A stretch of 64,000 nt of DNA, from positions 248,001 through 312,000 of the forward strand of contig NZ_JAIVMC010000006.1 of assembly GCF_020177265.1 (NCBI RefSeq), in the 5' to 3' direction. The stretch is from Pseudooceanicola marinus. GTDB taxonomy: Bacteria; Pseudomonadota; Alphaproteobacteria; Rhodobacterales; Rhodobacteraceae. This document shows, piece after piece, positions 1 through 9,867 of the stretch. Position 1 is the stretch's first letter. Each line of letters starts with the position of its first letter. The notes under the pieces were generated by a model. It saw nothing but the letters and a program-made list of their open reading frames with translations. It did not search any database and had not been told where the DNA came from. The position numbers and the translations under genes are program-made.

Positions 1-2322
1 GCGGGCAAGACCACCCGGGTGCCGCTGGCCATGCTGGACGCGGGCCTGACCCCGGGGCGCATCCTGATGCTGGAACCCCGTCGCCTGGCCGCCCGCGCGG
101 CCGCCGAACGCATGGCCCAGACCCTGGGCGAACGCGCCGGCGACACCGTGGGCTACCGCGTGCGGGGCGAGGCCAAGGTGAGCCGAGGCACCCGCATCGA
201 GGTGGTGACCGAGGGCATCCTGACCCGCATGATCCAGTCCGACCCGGAACTGACCGGCATCGGCGCGGTGATCTTCGACGAATTTCACGAACGATCGCTC
301 AACGCGGATCTCGGCCTGGCGCTCTGCCTGGAAATCGCGGGCGCCCTGCGCGATGACCTGATCCTGGTGGCCATGTCGGCGACGCTGGACGCAGGACCGG
401 TGGCGGCGCTGATGGATGATGCCCCGGTCGTGACCTCCGAAGGGCGCGCCTTCCCGGTGGATCTGGTCCATGCCGACCGCCCCCTGCGCAAGGGCCGCGA
501 GACCTGGGCCGATGTCGCCGCCCTTGTGGAACGCGCCGTCGCGGACACCGACGCGGGCGTGCTGGTATTCCTGCCCGGCGCCGGGGAAATCGCCCGGGTC
601 GAGCAGGCGCTGACCGGCCGCCTGCCCGGCGGCTGCCACATCCGCCCCCTCTATGGCGCGATGAAGTTCGCCGACCAGCGCGCGGCGCTGGAGCCCGCCC
701 GAGAAGGACGCAACGTTGTGCTGGCGACCTCCATCGCGGAAACCTCGCTGACCATCCCCGACGTGCGTGCGGTGGTGGATGCGGGGTTGTCACGCCGGGC
801 GCGATTCGACCCCGGCTCGGGCATGTCGCGACTGGTGACCGAGAAGGTCAGCCGCGCCGAGGCCGACCAGCGCGCGGGCCGCGCGGGACGGGTTGCCCCG
901 GGCCGCTGCTACCGCGCCTGGACGAAGGGAGAGGAAGGGGCCCTGCCCGCCTATCCCCCGGCGGAGATCGAGGCGGCGGATCTTTCCGGCCTGGCGCTGG
1001 AACTGGCGCTCTGGGGCGCGGGGCCGGACCAGCTGTCCTTCCTGACGCCCCCGCCCGAAGGCGCCTATGCCGAGGCGCAGGCGCTGCTGACGATGCTGGG
1101 CGCGCTGGATGCCCACGGCATCACCGAACATGGGCGCACCCTGGCCGGTCTGCCGCTGCACCCCCGGCTGGCGCATATGCTGGCGCTCGCCGGGCCATCG
1201 GCGGCGCCCCTGGCCGCCCTTCTGGCCGACCGCGACCCGATGGCGCGCGGCGCGCCAGTGGATCTGCACCTGCGGCTGAAGGCGCTGAAGGGCGAGCGGG
1301 AGGCCCGCGCCGATGCGGGCGCCCTGGCCCGCATCCGGCAGGAGGCCAAGCGGCTGGCGCGCGGCGCGGGCCCGGAGGCCGGGTTGGCCCCAGAAGAGAA
1401 GGCCGCGCTCGCCTACCCCGACCGCATCGGGTTGCGCCGCCCCGGCGAGGCGCCTCGCTACCTCCTGTCCGGCGGCAAGGGCGCGGCCCTGCCGCCCGAG
1501 GACCCGCTGGCCGGCGCCCGGCTGATCGTCGTCACCGACACCGACGGCGACCCGCGCGAGGCGCGCATCCGCCAGGCGGTGCAGATCGGCGAGGCCGAGC
1601 TGCGCGCGCTTTTCCCGGACCAGATCGAGGAGGTGCACCTTTGCCGCTGGTCGCGCCGCCACCGCCGGGTCGAGGCGCGGGTGCAGGACCGGCTGGGCGC
1701 CATCGCGCTTTCGGATCGCGCCTGGAAGGAGGCCGACCCGCAGGACGTGGCGCGGGCCATGCTCGACGGCGTGCGGGAGCTGGGGTTCTTCCCCTCCGAA
1801 CCCGCGCGCCTCTTCCTGGCGCGCGCGCGCCTTATGGGGAACGACTTCCCCGATTTCTCGGACGCGGCGCTGATGAACACGGCAGAGGACTGGCTGCTGC
1901 CGCATCTGACCGGCGTGCGCAGTCTCGACGACTGGAAGCGATTCGACCTGCTGACCGCCCTGCGCGGGCGGCTCAGCTGGGACGAACAGCAACGGCTGGA
2001 CCGCGAGGCGCCGGCGCGATTCACCACGCCCCTGGGACGCGAGATCGCCATCGACTACTCCGGCGAGGATCCGGGCATTTCCCTGCGCCTGCAGGAGATG
2101 TTCGGCCAGACCCGCCACCCCACCGTCGCGGGCCGCCCGCTGGTGGTCACCCTGCTGTCCCCTGCGGGCCGCCCGGTGCAGGTCACCCGCGATATCCCCG
2201 GTTTCTGGACCAATTCCTACGCCGATGTGCGCAAGGACATGCGCGGCCGCTATCCGAAACACCCCTGGCCCGAAGATCCGCGCGAGGCCGATCCGACACT
2301 GCGGGTGAAACGCCGGACGTGA
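1..2322 (+). CDS. hrpB: ATP-dependent helicase HrpB (5' end outside window)
   Basis: DEAH/RHA-type superfamily 2 helicase. The reading frame is open from base 1, and the first visible codons (AGKTTRVPLA) are the end of a Walker A motif, so the start lies upstream and only some 40-50 residues are missing. Visible motifs in order are the DEFH box (VIFDEFHERS, about 90 residues in), SAT motif (MSATLD), motif V (ATSIAETSLTIPD) and motif VI (QRAGRAGR), followed by the helicase-associated region and the long HrpB-type C-terminal domain ending near YPKHPWPEDP. About 770 residues are visible against a usual total of about 820. The cellular role of HrpB is poorly defined; an RNA helicase function is assumed from the family. 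It is followed by rpmB in the same direction, but rpmB has its own promoter. Confidence 0.93.
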   Translation, partial: AGKTTRVPLAMLDAGLTPGRILMLEPRRLAARAAAERMAQTLGERAGDTVGYRVRGEAKVSRGTRIEVVTEGILTRMIQSDPELTGIGAVIFDEFHERSLNADLGLALCLEIAGALRDDLILVAMSATLDAGPVAALMDDAPVVTSEGRAFPVDLVHADRPLRKGRETWADVAALVERAVADTDAGVLVFLPGAGEIARVEQALTGRLPGGCHIRPLYGAMKFADQRAALEPAREGRNVVLATSIAETSLTIPDVRAVVDAGLSRRARFDPGSGMSRLVTEKVSRAEADQRAGRAGRVAPGRCYRAWTKGEEGALPAYPPAEIEAADLSGLALELALWGAGPDQLSFLTPPPEGAYAEAQALLTMLGALDAHGITEHGRTLAGLPLHPRLAHMLALAGPSAAPLAALLADRDPMARGAPVDLHLRLKALKGEREARADAGALARIRQEAKRLARGAGPEAGLAPEEKAALAYPDRIGLRRPGEAPRYLLSGGKGAALPPEDPLAGARLIVVTDTDGDPREARIRQAVQIGEAELRALFPDQIEEVHLCRWSRRHRRVEARVQDRLGAIALSDRAWKEADPQDVARAMLDGVRELGFFPSEPARLFLARARLMGNDFPDFSDAALMNTAEDWLLPHLTGVRSLDDWKRFDLLTALRGRLSWDEQQRLDREAPARFTTPLGREIAIDYSGEDPGISLRLQEMFGQTRHPTVAGRPLVVTLLSPAGRPVQVTRDIPGFWTNSYADVRKDMRGRYPKHPWPEDPREADPTLRVKRRT

Positions 2323-2427
2323 CCGTGCAGCGCGGGCCCGCACCCTCTGGTCCTTCGCGGAAATCCGATCTATACGGCCCGCAATCCGCTTCACCGCGGC
2401 TCCGTCGCTGTCATGAGTCCGAAACAC

Positions 2428-2456
2428 TTGACCTCCTCCCGACAGAGTCGTAATGA
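2428..2456 (+). promoter_or_regulatory. sigma-70-like promoter of rpmB
   Basis: A -35 box TTGACC (2428-2433) is separated by exactly 17 bases from a -10 box TAATGA (2451-2456). It lies in the 223-base gap between hrpB and rpmB and would give a leader of about 80 bases. Two GANTC sites, the CcrM methylation target, lie at 2415-2419 (just upstream of -35) and 2445-2449 (inside the spacer). Confidence 0.6.
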
Positions 2457-2545
2457 CGCGCAACGAGATTCAGGGCGCCGCTCGGGCGGTGCCTTTTCAT
2501 TTGATCGGGGCGCGAACTGCCCTTCAGACCAGACGAGGATAGCCC

Positions 2546-2836
2546 ATGTCGCGCCGCTGCGAACTGACCGGTAAAGGCCCGATGACTGGCAACAATGTCA
2601 GCCACGCCAACAACAAGACCCGCCGCCGTTTCCTGCCCAACCTGAACGACGTTTCTCTGCGTTCGGAAACCCTGGGCCGTAACGTGAAACTGCGCATCTC
2701 CGCTTCGGCTCTGCGTTCCGTGGACCACCGCGGTGGCCTGGACAAGTTCCTGGCCAAGGCCAAGGACACCGAGCTGTCCGACGCCGCGCTGAAGGTGAAG
2801 AAAGAGATCCTGAAAGCTCAGACCGCCGAGGCCTGA
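2546..2836 (+). CDS. rpmB: 50S ribosomal protein L28
   Basis: Large-subunit ribosomal protein of 96 residues, the length usual in alphaproteobacteria, which carry a C-terminal extension compared with E. coli. The N-terminus [20 protein letters not shown] and the following [12 protein letters not shown] are diagnostic for the family. A GAGGA ribosome-binding site lies 7 bases before the ATG. The gene is monocistronic, with a strong promoter upstream at 2428 and an intrinsic terminator at 2860. Confidence 0.97.
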   Translation: MSRRCELTGKGPMTGNNVSHANNKTRRRFLPNLNDVSLRSETLGRNVKLRISASALRSVDHRGGLDKFLAKAKDTELSDAALKVKKEILKAQTAEA

Positions 2837-2859
2837 TCCTTTCGATCTTCCGAAATTCA

Positions 2860-2890
2860 AACGGCCCTGCCACCTGGCGGGGCCGTTTTC
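2860..2890 (+). terminator. intrinsic terminator of rpmB
   Basis: A 12-bp stem (2860-2871 with 2876-2887, one G-U pair) closes an ACCT loop and runs into TTTTC. It sits 24 bases after the rpmB stop codon. Confidence 0.85.
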
Positions 2891-3196
2891 GTTTGGGACG
2901 ACCGAGAGGGGCAGAGGCCATCCCGGCCACCACCGGCGCCGCGCCCGCCCCGGCGCACCAACGTTTTCCCTTTGCAAGCGCCGCGCGAGGCGCTATGCGA
3001 TCCCCCATGATCGTGATGACCGCAGATATCCGCCGACGCCGACGCGCCTGAGGACCCGCCTTCCCCGAGGAAGAGCGGTTGCTGCCACCGATCCTGCGCC
3101 CAAAATGTCGCGGCGCCTTTTTCACCCCTGCGAAAACTTGACTTGGCCCGAGCCTGCATGCTCATTCAGGGCCTCCCGTATTGCGAAGGACATCCG
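2891..3196 (+). other. intergenic spacer before argD
   Basis: About 300 bases without a convincing gene. A TTGACT hexamer at 3138-3143 could be the -35 of the argD promoter, but no good -10 follows at 16-18 bases. A ribosome-binding site GAAGGA lies at 3185-3190. No known operator such as an ArgR box could be recognised. Confidence 0.4.
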
Positions 3197-4384
3197 ATGA
3201 TCCCTCCCGTTCTGCCGACCTACAATCGCGCGCCGCTGCATTTCACCCACGGCGAAGGCTCCTGGCTGATCGAGGAGGACGGGCGCCGATTCCTCGACCT
3301 GGGCGCGGGCATCGCGGTGAACGCCCTTGGCCATGCGCACCCCGACCTGGTGGCGGCGCTGACCGACCAGGGCGGCAAGCTTTGGCATTTGTCGAACCTC
3401 TACGAGATCCCGCAGCAGGAAGAGCTGGCCAAGCGGCTGGTCGATGCGACCTTCGCCGACACCGCCTTCTTCACCAATTCCGGCACCGAGGCGATGGAGT
3501 TGGCCGTGAAAATGGCCCGCAAGTACTGGTACGAGAAGGGCCAGCCCGACAAGGTCGAGATCATCGCCTTCGACGGCGCCTTCCATGGCCGGTCTTCCGC
3601 CGCCATTGCCGCCGTGCCGAGCGAGAAGATGGCCAAGGGCTTCGGCCCGCTGCTGCCCGGGTTCAAACAGGCCAAGTGGGGCGACTGGGACGCGCTGGCG
3701 GAGATGATCAGCGACGAGACCGCGGCGATCATCATCGAGCCGGTGCAGGGCGAAGGCGGCATCCGCCCCCTGCCCGACGCCGACCTGAAGGCGCTGCGGA
3801 AGCTCTGCGATGACAAGGGCTGCCTGCTGATCCTCGACGAGGTGCAATGTGGCGTGGGCCGCACCGGCCACCTCTTCGCCCATGAATACGCCGGTATCAC
3901 CCCGGACATCATGATGGTCGCCAAGGGCATCGGCGGCGGCTTCCCCCTGGGCGCCGTGCTGGCCACCGAAGAAGCGGCAAGCGGCATGGTCGCGGGCACC
4001 CATGGCTCCACCTACGGGGGCAACCCGCTGGGCTGCGCCGTGGGCAATGCCGTCATCAAGAAGATCGCCGATCCGGTCTTCCTGGAGGAGGTGCGGCGCA
4101 AGGCGGGTCTCTTCCGGCAGAAGCTGGAGGGGCTGGTCGCGGATAATCCCGACGTCTTCGAAGAGGTGCGCGGCCTGGGCCTGATGCTGGGGCTGAAGTG
4201 CAAGATCCCCTGCGCCGAGGTGGTGAAGGCCGGCTATGCGCAGGAGCTGCTGACCGTGCCCGCCGCCGACAATGTAGTGCGCCTGCTGCCGCCGCTGACC
4301 ATTACCGACGAGGAAATCGCCGAGGCCGTGGACCGGCTGGACCGGGCCGCCAAGGCGGCGCTGAGCGAGACGAAAGCGGGCTGA
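3197..4384 (+). CDS. argD: acetylornithine aminotransferase (class III, PLP)
   Basis: Converts N-acetylglutamate semialdehyde to N-acetylornithine in arginine synthesis; family members often also act on succinyl-diaminopimelate. The 395-residue protein has the class III aminotransferase signature [19 protein letters not shown] followed by [15 protein letters not shown], whose lysine binds PLP, and the substrate-binding [15 protein letters not shown]. The start was placed at [14 protein letters not shown] because GAAGGA sits 6 bases upstream; an in-frame ATG at 3143 would add 18 residues not expected for the family. argF follows after 71 bases, giving two arginine-pathway enzymes in one unit. 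Confidence 0.95.
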   Translation: MIPPVLPTYNRAPLHFTHGEGSWLIEEDGRRFLDLGAGIAVNALGHAHPDLVAALTDQGGKLWHLSNLYEIPQQEELAKRLVDATFADTAFFTNSGTEAMELAVKMARKYWYEKGQPDKVEIIAFDGAFHGRSSAAIAAVPSEKMAKGFGPLLPGFKQAKWGDWDALAEMISDETAAIIIEPVQGEGGIRPLPDADLKALRKLCDDKGCLLILDEVQCGVGRTGHLFAHEYAGITPDIMMVAKGIGGGFPLGAVLATEEAASGMVAGTHGSTYGGNPLGCAVGNAVIKKIADPVFLEEVRRKAGLFRQKLEGLVADNPDVFEEVRGLGLMLGLKCKIPCAEVVKAGYAQELLTVPAADNVVRLLPPLTITDEEIAEAVDRLDRAAKAALSETKAG

Positions 4385-4455
4385 CGCCCCCGAGCGGGGC
4401 CGGCGCGGGCGGGACGATCCTGCCTGGCGCCGGCGCCCGCCTTGAGAGAGAGACG

Positions 4456-5382
4456 ATGAAGCACTTCCTGGACATCCATACCACCGACCCCGACGACCTG
4501 CGGCACATGCTGGACGAGGCCCGCGCCATGAAAGTGGCGCGCGAGGATCGCCCCAAGGGCACCCCCGATGACGTGCAGCCCCTGGCGGGCCGCATGGTCG
4601 CGCTGATCTTCGAGAAGCCCTCGACCCGGACCCGCGTCAGCTTCGACATGGGGGTGCGCCAGATGGGCGGTCAGTCCATGGTGCTGTCGGGCGGCGAGAT
4701 GCAGTTGGGTCACGGCGAGAGCATCGCCGACACCGCCCGCGTGCTGTCGCGCTACGTCGACATGATCATGATCCGCACGAACGAGGAGACGATCCTGCAC
4801 GAGCTGGCCGAATATGCCTCCGTGCCGGTGATCAACGGGCTGACCAACGAAAGCCACCCCTGTCAGATCATGGCCGACATGCTGACCTTCGAGGAGCATC
4901 GCGGGTCCATGGCGGGCAAGAAGGTGGTCTGGGTCGGCGACGGCAACAACGTCTGCGCCTCGATGCTGCATGCCGCCGGTCAAATGGGGTTCAACCTGAC
5001 CTTCACCGGGCCGATGCAGCTGGATCCCGACCCCAAGGCCGTGGGATTTGCCCGCGACAAGGGCGCCGAGGTGGTGATCGAACGCGATCCCGCCCGCGCC
5101 GTCGAGGGCGCCGACCTGGTGGTCACCGACACCTGGGTGTCGATGCATGATGCGCAGAGCACCCGCGAGCGGCGCCACAACATGCTGCGCCCCTATCAGG
5201 TGAACGACGCGCTGATGGCCCAGGCCGGGGACCAGGCGCTGTTCATGCACTGCCTGCCGGCCCACCGGGGCGAGGAAGTGACCTCCTCGGTGATGGACGG
5301 GCCGCAATCGGTGATCTTCGACGAGGCGGAGAACCGGCTGCATGCGCAGAAGGCCGTGATGCGCTGGTGCCTGGGCCTCTGA
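4456..5382 (+). CDS. argF: ornithine carbamoyltransferase
   Basis: Transfers a carbamoyl group from carbamoyl phosphate to ornithine to form citrulline. The 308-residue protein shows the carbamoyl-phosphate motif [11 protein letters not shown] (S-T-R-T-R), [11 protein letters not shown], and the ornithine-side [13 protein letters not shown] with the HCLP active-site loop. The start ATG follows a purine-rich GAGAGAGAG ribosome-binding site; upstream in-frame starts inside argD were rejected. It forms an operon with argD, and the next gene gcrA appears to have its own promoter. Confidence 0.97.
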   Translation: MKHFLDIHTTDPDDLRHMLDEARAMKVAREDRPKGTPDDVQPLAGRMVALIFEKPSTRTRVSFDMGVRQMGGQSMVLSGGEMQLGHGESIADTARVLSRYVDMIMIRTNEETILHELAEYASVPVINGLTNESHPCQIMADMLTFEEHRGSMAGKKVVWVGDGNNVCASMLHAAGQMGFNLTFTGPMQLDPDPKAVGFARDKGAEVVIERDPARAVEGADLVVTDTWVSMHDAQSTRERRHNMLRPYQVNDALMAQAGDQALFMHCLPAHRGEEVTSSVMDGPQSVIFDEAENRLHAQKAVMRWCLGL

Positions 5383-5438
5383 GGCCCGGTGACCGGCATT
5401 CGATAGCCGGGACGGGGGGCGGCAAGGCCATTGATACC

Positions 5439-5466
5439 TTGTAACTCCGCGTCTCATGATTAGTAT
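5439..5466 (+). promoter_or_regulatory. possible gcrA promoter
   Basis: Within an AT-richer patch in the argF-gcrA gap, TTGTAA (5439-5444) is followed after 16 bases by TAGTAT (5461-5466); TATAGT at 5464 is an alternative -10. The placement gives a leader of roughly 90 bases. No GANTC site was noticed between argF and the gcrA start. The hexamers are only moderate matches. Confidence 0.35.
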
Positions 5467-5561
5467 AGTAGGCTGAGTTTTCGGGCGGGGCCCCTGCGAT
5501 GGCAGGCGGCCCCGCCCCCCGTGACCGCGGGCAGCGGCCTTGTGGGAAGATGGAGAGGCGA

Positions 5562-6152
5562 ATGTCCTGGACCGATGAACGCGTCGAGCTGCTGAAGAAG
5601 ATGTGGGGCGAAGGCCAGTCCGCGAGCCAGATCGCGAAGGAACTGGGCGGCGTGACCCGTAACGCGGTGATCGGCAAGGTGCACCGGCTGGGCCTGTCGA
5701 ACCGCTCGGGCGGGGGGGGCGCCAGCGCCCAGGCCGCCCCGGCGGCCAAGCCCGAGGCGAAGGCCAAGCCCGCACCGAAACGCGAGGCGGCCCCGGCCCC
5801 CGAGCCGAAGCCGGAACCCGAACCCGCCGCCGAGGCGGCTGCCCCTGCCGCCCCCGCGCCCAGCCCGGCGCGCAAGGCGATCATTCCGGCCGGCCAGCCC
5901 CTGCCGCCGCAGCCCTCGGCCAACGAGATCAGCCCCGAGGCCCTGGCCAAGGTCAGCGAGATCGAGAAGAAGGCCAAGCGCCTGACCCTGATGGAGCTGA
6001 CCGAGAAGACCTGCAAATGGCCCGTGGGCGACCCGGCGACCGAGGATTTCTGGTTCTGCGGCCTGCCCGCCCAGGCCGGCAAACCCTATTGCGAGGCCCA
6101 TGTGGGCGTGGCGTTCCAGCCCATGTCCTCGCGTCGCGACCGCAAACGCTAA
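5562..6152 (+). CDS. gcrA: GcrA cell-cycle regulator
   Basis: GcrA binds the sigma-70 RNA polymerase holoenzyme and activates promoters carrying methylated GANTC sites; in Caulobacter it coordinates the cell cycle with the CcrM methylase. The 196-residue protein has the diagnostic N-terminal helix-turn-helix MSWTDERVELLKKMWGEG...RNAVIGKVHRLGLSNR (residues 1-47), an Ala/Pro/Glu-rich low-complexity linker (about 50-115), and the conserved C-terminal segment TCKWPVGDP...FWFCGLPAQAGKPYCEAH. The start follows GGAGAG at 5552; 21 upstream in-frame residues were excluded because they do not resemble the family. A strong terminator follows. Confidence 0.95.
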   Translation: MSWTDERVELLKKMWGEGQSASQIAKELGGVTRNAVIGKVHRLGLSNRSGGGGASAQAAPAAKPEAKAKPAPKREAAPAPEPKPEPEPAAEAAAPAAPAPSPARKAIIPAGQPLPPQPSANEISPEALAKVSEIEKKAKRLTLMELTEKTCKWPVGDPATEDFWFCGLPAQAGKPYCEAHVGVAFQPMSSRRDRKR

Positions 6153-6174
6153 GGCCGCGCGGACAGGAGATTTG

Positions 6175-6200
6175 AAAAGGCCCCTTCGGGGGCCTTTTTC
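6175..6200 (+). terminator. intrinsic terminator of gcrA
   Basis: AAAAGGCCCC and GGGGCCTTTT form a 10-bp stem around a TTCG tetraloop, followed by a short T tract. It lies 22 bases after the gcrA stop. The flanking A and T runs could let it act weakly on both strands. Confidence 0.88.
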
Positions 6201-6224
6201 ATTGCGTGGATAGCTTGCGGATTA

Positions 6225-6290
6225 GGGGGGCTCTGCCCCCGCCGCCCTGCGGGCGACTCCCCCGGGATATTTCCGGCCAACAAATATCAG
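6225..6290 (+). repeat. dispersed intergenic palindromic element, copy A
   Basis: One of nine related elements in this window. It contains a G-run/C-run hairpin (GGGGGGCTCTGCCCCC, 6225-6240), a second small GC hairpin, and the core CCCGGGATATTTCCGGCC with an AT-rich tail. It lies in the convergent gap between gcrA and the AsmA gene. Confidence 0.65.
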
Positions 6291-6331
6291 GATCGGGGCG
6301 CGCGCGGAGGTCTGATCGCCCGCCCCGATCC

Positions 6332-8257
6332 CTACTTGAAGAGGTTGCGCAGCTCGTCCTGCAGCTTGTTCTCCAGGCCACGGCGCAGCAGCTCCTCGTC
6401 GCTTTCGCCCTCTTCGCGGGTGACGCCCAGGGCGCCCTCGACCTCGGCGCGGACACGTTCCTTCGCGGTTTCCTCGATCTGCTCGGCATCCAGGTCCGAA
6501 TTCAGCTGAATCGCGCGTTCCAGGTCCGGCAGGATCTGCGGCGAGGCCCAGGGGCCGCGGATGCGCACGGGAATGGCGATGCCGCGCCCCTCGTCATCCT
6601 TCAGCGCCACGGGGGTGAAGAGGTAGTTCAGCCGCTGCTGGCCCAGATCCACCGTGCCCTCGCCGGTGGCGGTGATCGAGGCCAGGCGCATTTCCAGATC
6701 GTCGTTGGACAGCACGCCGTCGGTGATGGAGAAGCTCGCCTCGGTCGCGTCGAAGATCGTGGTCCCGCCCGAGACATCGCCAGAGCGCAGCACGCGGTCC
6801 AGGTCGATCCCCGAAATGGTGCCGCGCCCGGTGGACAGGCTGCCCGAACCGGACAGCGACGACATCCAGGCCTGCACCGAGTTGCCCACGGCCAGGAAGT
6901 TCAGCGACGCATCGGCGCTGCCGGTGAAACGGTCGATACCGGCGAGGTCGTCCAGCATCCGCGAAAGATCCACGCCCGCCGCGCTGAGGTCGCCCCCGAT
7001 GGACAGGCCCGAGCGGTTGTTGGCCACCAGCTGCCCCGTGACGCCGCCACCGAAGACGCCCATCTGGTTGATCGTCGCTACGGCGCGGGCCCGGTCGACG
7101 GAGATGCGGCTGCGCAGCTGCGACAGCCGGGTCACGCCAAGGTCCACCGTCCCGGCGCTGAGGACGATCTCCCCTTCCACCAGGTTCAGTGCCGAGGCGT
7201 CGACGGGCGCGCTGGACCAGCCCGAGGGGCCGCTGCCGGAACCGCCGTTGCCGCCGCCGATGAAGCCCGTCAGATCGAGGGTATCGGCGACCACCTGGGC
7301 GGTGATCCGGGTGACCACCCCGGGCTGGATGTCGGCCTCCACCGCCGCCGCGTTGCCGGCACCGCGCAGGGTGCCATCACGCAGCGACACGGCGCCGTCG
7401 GCCGTCAGCGTGACCTGCCCGTCGAAGCCCAGATCGCCGTTCAGCGCGCTTGGCAGCGATGCCTGCTCACCCAGCACCGAGAACAGCTGCGCGGCGTCGC
7501 TGACCGACAGCACGAGGTGGCCGTCCGCCTCGGGGGCAATGCCGCCGCGCCCCTCGAAGCGGGCAGTGCCGCCGGGCGCCGAGAAAGCCAGGGTCAGGTC
7601 CGACACGCCGCCGTCGAGGAAGGTCCGGGCGCGGGCCACCCGCCCTTCGCCGGTGATCCGCCCGCCGGGCAGGTCGAGGCCCAGGGTGATGTCGGCCGGC
7701 CCGCTGGCGTCGGGCAGTGACAGGGTCAGCTCCAGCCCCTCCAGCCGCTGGTCGCTGTCCATCGCGGCGTCGATGTAGCGGATCGAGGCATTGCGGATGA
7801 ACAGCCGGTCGAGGGTGATCTGCCGCGCCTCCTCCGCCGAGGCCGGGGCGCCTGCGCCGCTGGCCGCGCCCTCCGGCAGCAGGTCCCAGTTCACCGCGCC
7901 GTCGGCGTTGCGTTCCAGCACAATCGCGGGCGCCTCGGCGTCCAGCTCGGTGATACGCACGTCCCCGCCCAGAAGCGCCATTAGGTCGACCCCGATCTGC
8001 AGGCTCTCGGCCTCGAACATCGGGCCGCGGTCGGACCAGGATGCATTGGACAGGCTGACGGGGCCGGTGCGCACCCCCAGCACGGGGTAGTAGCTCAGCC
8101 GGGTCTCGCCCGCGATGGTCAGCTGCCGGCCGGTGATCTCCTCGATCCGGTCCGCGGCGATGCCCGCGATCTTTTCGCCGGGCAGCAACAGCAGCGCCCC
8201 GGCCAGAAGCACCACCGCCAGCACCAGCGCGCCCAGAATGCGCAGAATCCACCGCAT
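6332..8257 (-). CDS. AsmA family protein
   Basis: Large envelope protein of 641 residues. It has an N-terminal membrane anchor (MRWILRILGALVLAVVLLAG, residues 1-25) followed by the AsmA N-terminal domain, including RQLTIAGETRLSYYPVLGV and the AsmA-typical DRLFIRNASIRYID region, then a beta-rich AsmA C-terminal domain with VDLGQQRLNYLFTPVALKDD and IPVRIRGPWASPQILPDL, and a charged helical tail. AsmA-like proteins are related to the YhdP/TamB lipid-bridge family and are implicated in outer-membrane phospholipid homeostasis. It is divergent from rimO; the 121-base gap between them contains an AT-rich stretch around 8275-8300. Confidence 0.85.
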   Translation of the reverse strand: MRWILRILGALVLAVVLLAGALLLLPGEKIAGIAADRIEEITGRQLTIAGETRLSYYPVLGVRTGPVSLSNASWSDRGPMFEAESLQIGVDLMALLGGDVRITELDAEAPAIVLERNADGAVNWDLLPEGAASGAGAPASAEEARQITLDRLFIRNASIRYIDAAMDSDQRLEGLELTLSLPDASGPADITLGLDLPGGRITGEGRVARARTFLDGGVSDLTLAFSAPGGTARFEGRGGIAPEADGHLVLSVSDAAQLFSVLGEQASLPSALNGDLGFDGQVTLTADGAVSLRDGTLRGAGNAAAVEADIQPGVVTRITAQVVADTLDLTGFIGGGNGGSGSGPSGWSSAPVDASALNLVEGEIVLSAGTVDLGVTRLSQLRSRISVDRARAVATINQMGVFGGGVTGQLVANNRSGLSIGGDLSAAGVDLSRMLDDLAGIDRFTGSADASLNFLAVGNSVQAWMSSLSGSGSLSTGRGTISGIDLDRVLRSGDVSGGTTIFDATEASFSITDGVLSNDDLEMRLASITATGEGTVDLGQQRLNYLFTPVALKDDEGRGIAIPVRIRGPWASPQILPDLERAIQLNSDLDAEQIEETAKERVRAEVEGALGVTREEGESDEELLRRGLENKLQDELRNLFK

Positions 8258-8378
8258 GCCCGATCCCCTTGATCCAATTGGTTAATGATAACGATAGCAA
8301 CAAAGCGGGCGCGGGCAAATGGCTCGCCGCGTGCCGCGGGGCTTTCCACGGCGCCTGCGCTCGCCTATATGCGGGCAA

Positions 8379-9773
8379 ATGCAGAACCCGCCCGATCTCC
8401 GCCCCGATCTAGCTCCTGCCGCCCGTCTGGGCGACGGGCCCTCGCGCCCTGGCCAGCCCTCCCTGGGCATGGTCTCCCTCGGCTGCCCGAAGGCGCTGGT
8501 GGACAGCGAACGCATCCTGACCCGGCTGCGCGCCGAGGGCTATGCGATCTCGCCGGACTACGCAGGCGCCGACGCGGTGATCGTCAACACCTGCGGGTTC
8601 CTGGACAGTGCCAAGGCCGAAAGCCTGGAGGCCATCGGCGAGGCGCTGAAGGAAAATGGCCGGGTCATCGTGACCGGCTGCCTGGGCGCGGAGCCCGAGT
8701 ATATCACCGGCACCCACCCCAAGGTCCTGGCCGTCACCGGCCCGCATCAGTACGAGCAGGTGCTGGACGCCGTGCACCAGGCTGTGCCGCCCGCGCCCGA
8801 TCCCTTTGTCGATCTGCTGCCCGCCTCGGGCGTCTCGCTGACGCCGCGCCACTACAGCTATCTGAAGATCTCCGAGGGCTGTAACCACAAGTGCAAGTTC
8901 TGCATCATCCCCGACATGCGCGGCCGCCTGGCCTCGCGCCCCGCCCATGCGGTGCTGCGCGAAGCCGAGAAGCTGGTCGAGGCAGGGGTGAAGGAGCTGC
9001 TGGTCATCAGCCAGGACACCTCGGCCTACGGCGTGGATCGCAAGTATTCGGCGCATCCCTGGAAGGACGGCGAGGTGCGCAGCCACATCACCGACCTGGC
9101 GCGCGAGCTGGGCAAGCTCGGCGCCTGGGTGCGGCTGCACTACGTCTACCCCTACCCGGCGGTGCGCGAACTGATCCCGCTGATGGCCGATCCCGACAGC
9201 GGCATCCTGCCCTACCTCGACATCCCCTTCCAGCATGCCCACCCGGATGTTCTGAAACGCATGGCACGGCCCGCGGCCAGCGCGAAGACGCTGGATGAGA
9301 TCGCGGCCTGGCGGGCCATGTGCCCCGACATCACCATCCGCTCGACCTTCATCGTGGGCTACCCCGGCGAGACAGAGGAAGAATTCCAGTACCTGCTGGA
9401 CTGGATGGACGAGGCGCAGCTCGATCGCGTCGGCTGCTTCCAGTACGAGAACGTCGAGGGGGCGCGGTCGAACGACCTGCCCGACCACGTGCCGGACGAG
9501 GTGAAGCAGGACCGCTGGGACCGCTTCATGGAAAAGGCTCAGGCAATTTCCGAGGCAAAACTGCAGGCAAAGGTGGGCAAGACCTGCCAGGTCATCGTGG
9601 ACGAGATCGACGAGGATGGCGCCACCTGCCGCTCCTGGGCCGATGCGCCGGAGATCGACGGCAACCTCTTCATCGACGAGGATTTCGAGGATCTGAAACC
9701 GGGCGACTTGGTGACGGTCGAGGTTGATGAGGCCAGCGAATACGACCTCTGGGGCAAGCGCCTGCGCAGCTGA
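8379..9773 (+). CDS. rimO: ribosomal protein S12 methylthiotransferase RimO
   Basis: Radical-SAM enzyme that adds a methylthio group to an aspartate of ribosomal protein S12. In the 464-residue protein the N-terminal UPF0004 domain supplies three cluster cysteines (about C36 in [13 protein letters not shown]72 and C101), the radical-SAM motif CNHKCKFC is at C168/C172/C175, and a TRAM domain ends the protein. [12 protein letters not shown] distinguishes RimO from MiaB. The chosen ATG starts [10 protein letters not shown]; the preceding in-frame stretch overlaps the divergent promoter region. No strong Shine-Dalgarno is visible (GCGGGCAA precedes the ATG), so the exact start is uncertain. Confidence 0.94.
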   Translation: MQNPPDLRPDLAPAARLGDGPSRPGQPSLGMVSLGCPKALVDSERILTRLRAEGYAISPDYAGADAVIVNTCGFLDSAKAESLEAIGEALKENGRVIVTGCLGAEPEYITGTHPKVLAVTGPHQYEQVLDAVHQAVPPAPDPFVDLLPASGVSLTPRHYSYLKISEGCNHKCKFCIIPDMRGRLASRPAHAVLREAEKLVEAGVKELLVISQDTSAYGVDRKYSAHPWKDGEVRSHITDLARELGKLGAWVRLHYVYPYPAVRELIPLMADPDSGILPYLDIPFQHAHPDVLKRMARPAASAKTLDEIAAWRAMCPDITIRSTFIVGYPGETEEEFQYLLDWMDEAQLDRVGCFQYENVEGARSNDLPDHVPDEVKQDRWDRFMEKAQAISEAKLQAKVGKTCQVIVDEIDEDGATCRSWADAPEIDGNLFIDEDFEDLKPGDLVTVEVDEASEYDLWGKRLRS

Positions 9774-9786
9774 GCCCCGTCGGCTT

Positions 9787-9819
9787 GCTGGCCGCCGCGG
9801 TCCAACAGCGGCGGCCAGC
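9787..9819. terminator. hairpin between convergent rimO and photolyase genes
   Basis: A perfect 12-bp stem (9787-9798 with 9808-9819) closes a 9-base loop. It lies 13 bases after the rimO stop. Neither strand has a T run, so if it terminates transcription it does so without a canonical U tract; an mRNA 3'-end stabiliser is an alternative. Confidence 0.5.
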
Positions 9820-9867
9820 CCCCGCTGCCCTCCACGTGTCGCCAACCGGCGACGGTGCACATCCCCG

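Noticed and set aside
790-2463. Minus-strand open frame of 557 residues opposite hrpB
   Set aside because: It is antisense to conserved helicase motifs and is compositionally a shadow.
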